Shown here: positions 27,416 to 33,069 of the stretch, in pieces
How the letters are laid out: every line of letters starts with the position of its first letter
Numbering within the stretch: position 1 is the first letter of the stretch
Assembly (NCBI GenBank): GCA_025360445.1
Contig: JANYCE010000250.1
Location: 1-33,069, forward strand
Source: Betaproteobacteria bacterium
GTDB taxonomy: Bacteria; Pseudomonadota; Gammaproteobacteria; Burkholderiales; SG8-41
DNA length: 33,069 bases
Reading direction: 5' to 3'
The notes under the pieces: model-generated
What the model was told of the DNA's origin: nothing
The model's input: the letters and a program-made list of their open reading frames with translations, nothing else
Databases searched by the model: none
Program-made: the position numbers and the translations under genes

Positions 27416-29251
27416 TTATTGACCTTCGAGTCCCGCGAGCTTTCTAAAATTCGGTTCGGCATGCGGGAATGGCGGCAGCTGCCAGGTCCCGGTGCCGACC
27501 GGCCTGATATCACGGTCGACCGGCACTTCAACAAGATAGGGCCGGTTCGCTTTAATTGCTGTCTCGAGCACGCCTTCGAGATCGTTGGCATGATCGACGC
27601 GCGCCGCATCGACGCCCATCGAGCGCGCGAGCATCACGAAATCGGTGCTGAAAAGTTTTTGGGTTTTGTCGATCTGGAAACTCGTTGCGAGTTCCTGGCC
27701 GAACATGCCGAGCTGCATGTCGCGGATCGAGCAATACCCATAATTGTTCCACACGACCCACACCGCCGGGATGTCGTATTCTTTCGCCGTCAGCAATATA
27801 TGCGGCGTCATCAGGAAAGAGCCGTCGCCGACCACCGCAATCGCCGGGCTTGCGGGCTGCGCGAGCTTCGCCCCCAGAATGCCGCAGGTGGCAAATCCCA
27901 TTGATGCGAAACCCCATGACTGCAGCAGATGCCGCGCGCGCCGCGCCTTCCATAATTGCACGATCCAGTTGTGATGCACGCCCACGTCGGATGCGAATAT
28001 CGCGTTCTCGGGAATTACATTCGACAATCCTTTAAGTAAACGCTCCGGCCGCAAGGGCAACTGGTCCGACTCAGCAAATGGCTTTTGGTAGTCGTCCCAT
28101 ATTTTCCTGCATTCGTTCAATTTTCCGATCCAGTCGTCGTATTTTTTTGGCGTCGCTTTTATTTTTTCGCGTCCGCGCCGGACTAATACCTCGAGGCTCG
28201 CGCGGATGTCGCCAAGGATGCCGAGGTGCGCCGGGTAGTTGCGGCCGATCTCCGACGGATCATTGTCGATCTGAATTAACTTGGTCGGCGGTATGGTCAG
28301 GGTGTAACCGCTGATCCACGCGCTCGTCGCGCGGTCGTCAAAACTGCAGCCGAGACCCAATATCACATCGGCGTTGCGGGTCGCCTCGTTCGCGGCATAC
28401 GGCCCGTTGCGGCCCATCGGTCCAAACGACAGTTCATGGGTTTCGTCGATTGTGCCCTTGCCGTTGGGACTGGTGACGACCGGTATACGCATGACCTTCA
28501 AAAATTCAAGCAGCACTTCAGTCGCCTCGCCGATCAAGCCGCCCTGCCCGATTAAAATCACCGGGCGTTTGGCAGCAATCAGGAGATCGAGTGCCTGATC
28601 GAGCGCACCAAGATCGCCAGGCGAGCGCTGCATCACCAACGGATCGGGATCCGGCACTTCTACATCGGCTGACTCCTGAAAAATGTTGAGCGGCACGTCG
28701 ATGTTTACCGGACCGGGCCGGCCGGTGCGCAAGAGGCCGAACGCCTGTTTCATCGCGAGCGGCAGCATTTCAACGCGCGTCGGCTGAAAACTTTTCTTGA
28801 CCAGTGGCCGGATCACCGACGGAAAGTCGCCTTGAAAGTAACGGCCGGTTTCCTGGAACGGCATGCGATTGAACTGCGTAGTCGGCACATTGCCGGTGAT
28901 CGCTAGAAACGCGGACGAATCCATCATCGCGCCCGCGAGCGCCACCGGCATATTGCAAGAGCCCGGGCCGCATGACGTGAATGTTGCCACCGGCTGATGT
29001 TTCACTTTGTAATAAGCGTCGGCCATGTAACCGGCCGCCTGTTCGTGATGCACCGAAATCGTCCGGATGCGGTCAGCCGCACTACACGCAGCGTCGAGAA
29101 AACCGATGTTGCCGTGGCCGCACACGCCGAACAGGTAGGGCACTTTTTCTTTGATCAGATACTCAACCATGATCTCGGCGCCCTTATAGGTCGTGCGCTT
29201 GGCGGCAGGGCTCGTCGTTTTAGTCGGCGGTGCGGATGTGGTGATGTCCAT
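27416..29251 (-). CDS. Thiamine pyrophosphate-dependent enzyme (acetolactate synthase-like)
   Basis: VHHEQAAGYMADAY (catalytic Glu), TSCGPGSCNMPVALAGAMMDSSAFLAITGNVP, GDGSFLMTPHILLTAKEYDIPAVWVVWNNYGY (ThDP motif). Confidence 0.93.
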   Translation of the reverse strand: MDITTSAPPTKTTSPAAKRTTYKGAEIMVEYLIKEKVPYLFGVCGHGNIGFLDAACSAADRIRTISVHHEQAAGYMADAYYKVKHQPVATFTSCGPGSCNMPVALAGAMMDSSAFLAITGNVPTTQFNRMPFQETGRYFQGDFPSVIRPLVKKSFQPTRVEMLPLAMKQAFGLLRTGRPGPVNIDVPLNIFQESADVEVPDPDPLVMQRSPGDLGALDQALDLLIAAKRPVILIGQGGLIGEATEVLLEFLKVMRIPVVTSPNGKGTIDETHELSFGPMGRNGPYAANEATRNADVILGLGCSFDDRATSAWISGYTLTIPPTKLIQIDNDPSEIGRNYPAHLGILGDIRASLEVLVRRGREKIKATPKKYDDWIGKLNECRKIWDDYQKPFAESDQLPLRPERLLKGLSNVIPENAIFASDVGVHHNWIVQLWKARRARHLLQSWGFASMGFATCGILGAKLAQPASPAIAVVGDGSFLMTPHILLTAKEYDIPAVWVVWNNYGYCSIRDMQLGMFGQELATSFQIDKTQKLFSTDFVMLARSMGVDAARVDHANDLEGVLETAIKANRPYLVEVPVDRDIRPVGTGTWQLPPFPHAEPNFRKLAGLEGQ

Positions 29252-29290
29252 GAATGTTCTCCGTGACGACGGGCTTTAAGATGAGAGGAT

Positions 29291-29339
29291 CTTATCAGCT
29301 TGCTAAAAACGTAAACGATTTTTACTCGAGCAAGATAAG
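29291..29339. promoter_or_regulatory. Imperfect stem-loop/palindrome upstream of the ThDP enzyme gene
   Basis: CTTATC-agc-TTGCT-AAAAA ... TTTTTA-ctcg-AGCAA-GATAAG, 40 to 88 nt upstream of the start codon. Confidence 0.35.
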
Positions 29340-29409
29340 TAGCTCCAGGTCTTAAACTCGCGCGCGTCCCCTCGCCCCCCCTCCCCGCCCGCGCACCGGG
29401 AGAAAGATT

Positions 29410-29760
29410 TCATTTCACGACGTCTTCCCATCGGGGGCACTCGCGTGCTGCGAATGGCTTGTCCCAGTGCGCGTAGTTGGTGCGATCTACAATCTGTACT
29501 GGCAGCATGACTTCCGCAGGGACTTTCTCCCTCCGCAGGGGTCGTAAGACTGCTTCGGTCGCGACACAACCCATCGTCATTGCATCGAAATCCGCGGTGG
29601 CGAGAAGCTTAGCCTGTTTGATCGCCGCCACTGCATCAGGTACCGCGTTGATCCCGGTCACCTCACTCTTGAGGCCTGCAGTGTCGAGCACGGCGGGCAC
29701 CGCGAGCGCCTTCACATCATTAGCTGCGAGAACGGCATCGAAGTGCACCGATTGCGACAA
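29410..29760 (-). pseudogene. 5'-truncated sugar ABC transporter substrate-binding protein (RbsB/Peripla_BP_4-like) remnant
   Basis: FDAVLAANDVKALAVPAVLDTAGLKSEVTGINAVPDAVAAIKQAKLLATADFDAMTMGCVATEAVLRPLRREKVPAEVMLPVQIVDRTNYAHWDKPF matches only the C-terminal third of the family. No signal peptide or N-terminal lobe. Confidence 0.75.
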
Positions 29761-29803
29761 AAACCCACCCTGAGCGAACGCCCGTAGTGCAGGCTCCTCA
29801 AAG

Positions 29804-29830
29804 TAAAAACCCCGCCGGGGCGGGGTTTTT
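29804..29830. terminator. Rho-independent terminator, symmetric
   Basis: AAAAA-CCCCGCC-GG-GGCGGGG-TTTTT, immediately downstream of the PEP-CTERM gene. Confidence 0.9.
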
Positions 29831-29850
29831 GCAATTGCGCAGAATCAAGA

Positions 29851-30543
29851 TTAGGCGGCTTTCGATCTCCGGCGCCCAATCCAGCCAAGCAGACCCAGAC
29901 CTGCAAGCATCATGGCGTAGCTTGCCGGTTCCGGAACTGCCGAAATATAAGCATGGTTATCCGACTCGAAAGCATTTCGTGTCGAATAGAATTTCACCGT
30001 GTCAAAGTCTTCACCGGCGTTTTGCGCATTGACGTTGATATACAGGGACTGCAACTGGCTTCCATTCGCATTGAAGGTCAATTGCTGACCCAATTGAGCG
30101 CCAGTAATGGTCAGCATAGAGGTAGTACCGCGCAACAACTCCACGGAGTTATACGCATCAGGTGAGCTGTAGTTGAACCCGAAATATCTCACCAAAGAAC
30201 TGAAGTTTATTATTCCCGGACCGGTGGTGGATGGCGTCGTGCCTGGCACGCCTACCGAAAAGTAATACGAGCTGTCGCCGAACGGCGGCGCGTATTGGCC
30301 ACTCAAGTTGCCGATGACTACGCCACCGCCCGAGTAGTTTATCGGCGAGCCTGTCGGCGCGGATCCCGAGTTAAAATTAATTGTCGTCGCGGTTGCCTCG
30401 CTCGAGTAAACACCGTCGGCTCCATGGTCCGTGCCGAGCATGGTCCAGGTATAGGCATTCGCCGGCCCGATGCAGAACATTCCAGCAATTCCGGCGGCAA
30501 CGGCAAGCATTCGTGTATTCGACAAGGCACCCATAAGTTTCAT
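29851..30543 (-). CDS. PEP-CTERM sorting domain-containing secreted protein
   Basis: N-terminal signal peptide, C-terminal VPEPASYAMMLAGLGLLGWIGRRRSKAA (PEP motif, TM helix, Arg cluster). Confidence 0.95.
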   Translation of the reverse strand: MKLMGALSNTRMLAVAAGIAGMFCIGPANAYTWTMLGTDHGADGVYSSEATATTINFNSGSAPTGSPINYSGGGVVIGNLSGQYAPPFGDSSYYFSVGVPGTTPSTTGPGIINFSSLVRYFGFNYSSPDAYNSVELLRGTTSMLTITGAQLGQQLTFNANGSQLQSLYINVNAQNAGEDFDTVKFYSTRNAFESDNHAYISAVPEPASYAMMLAGLGLLGWIGRRRSKAA

Positions 30544-31133
30544 CCTATAACTTTTGTCTAAAAGTCGCTGCGCGGGAGCGGTGAATTCGTTCAGTTTTGC
30601 ACCGAACGCTATACAACCTTACCCAAATCGCCAGCAAACTTTAAGGTTTATGCTGCTTCGCCGCAATAGCCCTTTTGGGCCATGACTTTAGAATAAAACC
30701 CAGGCGGCCGGGCGATCAAATGTGCCAGATGCGACGCAGCGGGTCAGAATGCCAATGGTATTGCTCCGGGCGCCGCGGGGAAATCATTTTCAGCGAACTA
30801 ATCGAGAAGCTTCTGAATCGTCACCGTCATTAAAAGTGCAAAACTTTTAACTGCCCCCACCTATTGAATCGCGATGCCTGCTAATCGCCGCGTATGCGAC
30901 TGCTGCCACGCGCCACCCGCTATGCGCCGGGTGCGGCCTTAGTCTGCGAGCGAAAGTCGGTGAGGCATTTACTCGGATAAGGAAAACGCCGAATGCAGTA
31001 GCGCGGTCACTGTAATGCACCCGGCCTCCTCGCTAATACTCTGCATAAATTTTGAACCTCAAGCGATACCACCGCATACAACGCGCCGCATTTGCCGAGC
31101 GCGTTACCGATACTGGTCGCCTGGCGGGGCAAT

Positions 31134-31511
31134 CTACTTTAAGAATCCTCGCTCCTGCAAATACCGCAGCCCTTTCGGCGTCAGCGCATAGCCGGATTTT
31201 GCGGCCACAGGCGCCGCCACGTATGCATGCTTAACAAGAAAGTGCAGATACATTTCGGCGATCTGCAAGTTCATATTGTGAGTCCGCGCAATTGCCGCGG
31301 CGTTCTCGAACGCCTCCTGCGCCAGATATTGCAGCGTTCTTACGGCGTCGCCGTCCAGGGTTTCCCATTGCTCGATGTATTGCGCAAGTTCACTCTTGAG
31401 CTCGGCGTTCTCCGAGCGCAGGCGGGTGCTATCGGCGACGATTTTCTCGAGCTGCTCGCGATACTTCGCCGCCGCCGGAATCTCCGTAAGCATTTTTTTA
31501 AGCCATTCCAT
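31134..31511 (-). CDS. Hypothetical coiled-coil protein with winged-helix-like C-terminus
   Basis: MEWLKKMLTEIPAAAKYREQLEKIVADSTRLRSENAELKSELAQYIEQWE (heptads) and GYALTPKGLRYLQERGFLK. Confidence 0.7.
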   Translation of the reverse strand: MEWLKKMLTEIPAAAKYREQLEKIVADSTRLRSENAELKSELAQYIEQWETLDGDAVRTLQYLAQEAFENAAAIARTHNMNLQIAEMYLHFLVKHAYVAAPVAAKSGYALTPKGLRYLQERGFLK

Positions 31512-31692
31512 TGCGATACCCGTCCCCGATAAATGACGCCAATTAAAACTGCCGGTATTGTTTCATGATTTGGTGGCAGCCTGCGTAGCGGGGGCCCGCA
31601 AATTCGACAGCTTGCGTAAGCGCAATCGTGCGTCTACTGTGCAGACTCGTTCGCCCAACCCGGTTGCGAACTTTATTTCGAGGAGACGCAGT

Positions 31693-32445
31693 ATGAAACG
31701 CAGAGCCACGATGTCCCCGCGCCGCCGGCAATTTCTTAAGGCGGCGGGCGCCTCCGCAATTGCCGCCGCGTTCGGCGCATTGCCAACTATGCTGCAGGCT
31801 GCGAGCGCCACCGGCGGCAAACTGAAAATCGGCATAGTCGGTTCGGGTCGAGTCGGCGGCACCGTCGGGGGCGTATGGGCGAGGGCCGGTCATGAGGTCA
31901 TGTTTTCATCGCTCGATCTCGAAGCAGATAAAAAGCTTGCCGCGAGCCTTGGCGCCAATGCGCGCGCCGGAACGCCGCGCGAGGCCGCCGCATTCGGCGA
32001 TGTGGTACTGGTCTCCGTTCCCTATGCGGCGCTGCCATCGGTCGGCCGCGATCTCGGCGAGTTGATCAAAGGCAAAATAGTGATCGATACATCAAACCCC
32101 ATTGTTGCGCGCGATGGCGATATGGCGGTGGCCGCGCGGGAAAAAGGCGCTGGAGTTTCCTCGCAGGAATTTTTGCCGGGCGCTCGCATCGTGCGCGCGT
32201 TCAATGCAATCGGCTCTGCACGCATGGGGGAAGCATCGAAGAGCCCGGGGCAAGTCGGCATGCCGATCGCCGGTGACGATCCTAAAGCCATCGAAATTGC
32301 ATCAGCATTGATACGCGAAGTGGGCTACGAGCCGGTCGTCGTAGGGTCACTCGCGTCGATGGGCAAGTATCTAATTCCGGGCACGCCGCTCGGCGGTGAG
32401 CATTCGCCAGCCGAAATCCGGAAAATAATTACCACGCTCAGATAA
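31693..32445 (+). CDS. Tat-signal NAD(P)-binding protein, NADPH-dependent F420 reductase-like
   Basis: Tat motif SPRRRQFLKAAGASAIAAAFG, then KIGIVGSGRVGGTVGGVWARAGHEVMFSS (Rossmann), VSVPYAALPSVGRDL, KIVIDTSNPI. SD AGGAG upstream of ATG 31693. Confidence 0.88.
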   Translation: MKRRATMSPRRRQFLKAAGASAIAAAFGALPTMLQAASATGGKLKIGIVGSGRVGGTVGGVWARAGHEVMFSSLDLEADKKLAASLGANARAGTPREAAAFGDVVLVSVPYAALPSVGRDLGELIKGKIVIDTSNPIVARDGDMAVAAREKGAGVSSQEFLPGARIVRAFNAIGSARMGEASKSPGQVGMPIAGDDPKAIEIASALIREVGYEPVVVGSLASMGKYLIPGTPLGGEHSPAEIRKIITTLR

Positions 32446-32588
32446 AACACGGAGCAAAGTCGACGCGACAGATTGTCGGAGAATCGCGCGCTGATTTAAA
32501 CCTTCGACCCGGGCTGACGGGAAGCGCAGTGTAATTTTTCTGCAACCAGAAGGTTTCACTTAACGTTTGCGGAAGTTGAGCTGAACGC

Positions 32589-33069
32589 TTACTCGATTTT
32601 CACGCCCGCCGTGCGCACGACTTTGCCCCACTTGGCGATGTCGGCCTTGACGCGCTCGGCGAGCAACTCGGGTGGTCCGCCCGCGGAAACGCCGCCCTGC
32701 GACAGCAGCCGGTCTTTTACGTCCTGCGTCGCGAGAATCTTCTGAGCTTCCGCGTTGAACTTTACGATAATTTCTCGCGGCGTATGAGCGGGCATCATGA
32801 TGCCGAACCAGCTGTCGGCCTCAAAGCCCTTGAGCGATTCATTGATGGCAGGCACTTCCGGCAGCGCGGGCGAGCGCTTGCTCGATGCAACGCCGATCGC
32901 GCGCAGCCGCCCGCTCTTGATATGCGGCAGCGAGGAAGGGATGCTGTCGAAAAAAAGTTGCACGTTGCCGGGTATCAGATCGGAGAGCCCCGGCGCACTG
33001 CCCTTATACGGTACGTGTAGCGCGGTGAAGCCGCCCATCTGTTTCAACATTTCCTGTTCGAGATGCGAC
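32589..33069 (-). CDS. Bug/TctC-family periplasmic receptor (5' end beyond right edge)
   Basis: MLKQMGGFTALHVPYKGSAPGLSDLIPGNVQLFFDSIPSSLPHIKSGRLRAIGVASSKRSPALPEVPAINE; frame continues to the window edge. Confidence 0.93.
   Translation of the reverse strand, partial: SHLEQEMLKQMGGFTALHVPYKGSAPGLSDLIPGNVQLFFDSIPSSLPHIKSGRLRAIGVASSKRSPALPEVPAINESLKGFEADSWFGIMMPAHTPREIIVKFNAEAQKILATQDVKDRLLSQGGVSAGGPPELLAERVKADIAKWGKVVRTAGVKIE

Noticed and set aside
30600-30700. Sigma-54 promoter for the PEP-CTERM gene
   Set aside because: No GG-N10-GC element with acceptable flanks was found by eye on the minus strand.
30961-31025. Possible cobalamin riboswitch (gcgcggtcactgtaatg resembles part of a B12-box context)
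   Set aside because: The expected CCCGCxACTGT core, GGTGxAA elements and AGCCxGGAGACC end are missing or too degenerate, and no B12-related gene is downstream. An Rfam scan would decide.
32466-32478. CGACA-GAT-TGTCG inverted repeat between convergent genes
   Set aside because: 5-bp arms are expected by chance in this much sequence and no promoter context is present.

Overview
About 33 kb of high-GC chromosomal DNA. Gene content and protein style suggest a betaproteobacterium (Burkholderiales/Nitrosomonadales-like); this is inference and was not tested. From left to right: (i) a branched-chain amino acid/amide ABC importer operon on the minus strand (livG-livF-SBP-livH-livM, livM cut by the left edge), downstream of radA; (ii) a housekeeping block with radA, a duplicated DUF4118-like membrane protein, alr, a LysR regulator, lplT, an orphan mlaF-like ATPase, a YhhQ-type queuosine precursor transporter, an MFS permease and a NYN-LOTUS protein; (iii) a Bug/TctC receptor, a TerC-family protein, and a GcvA-like LysR divergent from an isolated 65-aa small ORF with its own terminator; (iv) a catabolic-looking block with a form II CODH/xanthine-dehydrogenase-type molybdenum hydroxylase (large-medium-small order), a Gfo/Idh/MocA oxidoreductase, an enolase-superfamily MR/MLE enzyme, two tandem Bug receptors, a ThDP enzyme and a lipoprotein; (v) a 5'-truncated sugar-ABC receptor remnant, a PEP-CTERM protein, a coiled-coil protein, a Tat-signal NADP/F420-type oxidoreductase and a Bug receptor cut by the right edge. 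No CRISPR array, rRNA, tRNA, transposase or integrase was recognised. The observations I rate highest are the LysR/small-ORF unit with two inverted repeats, a heptamer tandem repeat directly abutting the alr start codon, an apparent AUC start codon with a well-placed Shine-Dalgarno, two ABC ATPases with altered catalytic motifs (LivF Walker A K->R, MlaF H-loop H->Y), and a pentapeptide repeat inside a Bug signal peptide. No clearly new multi-gene system is proven here.
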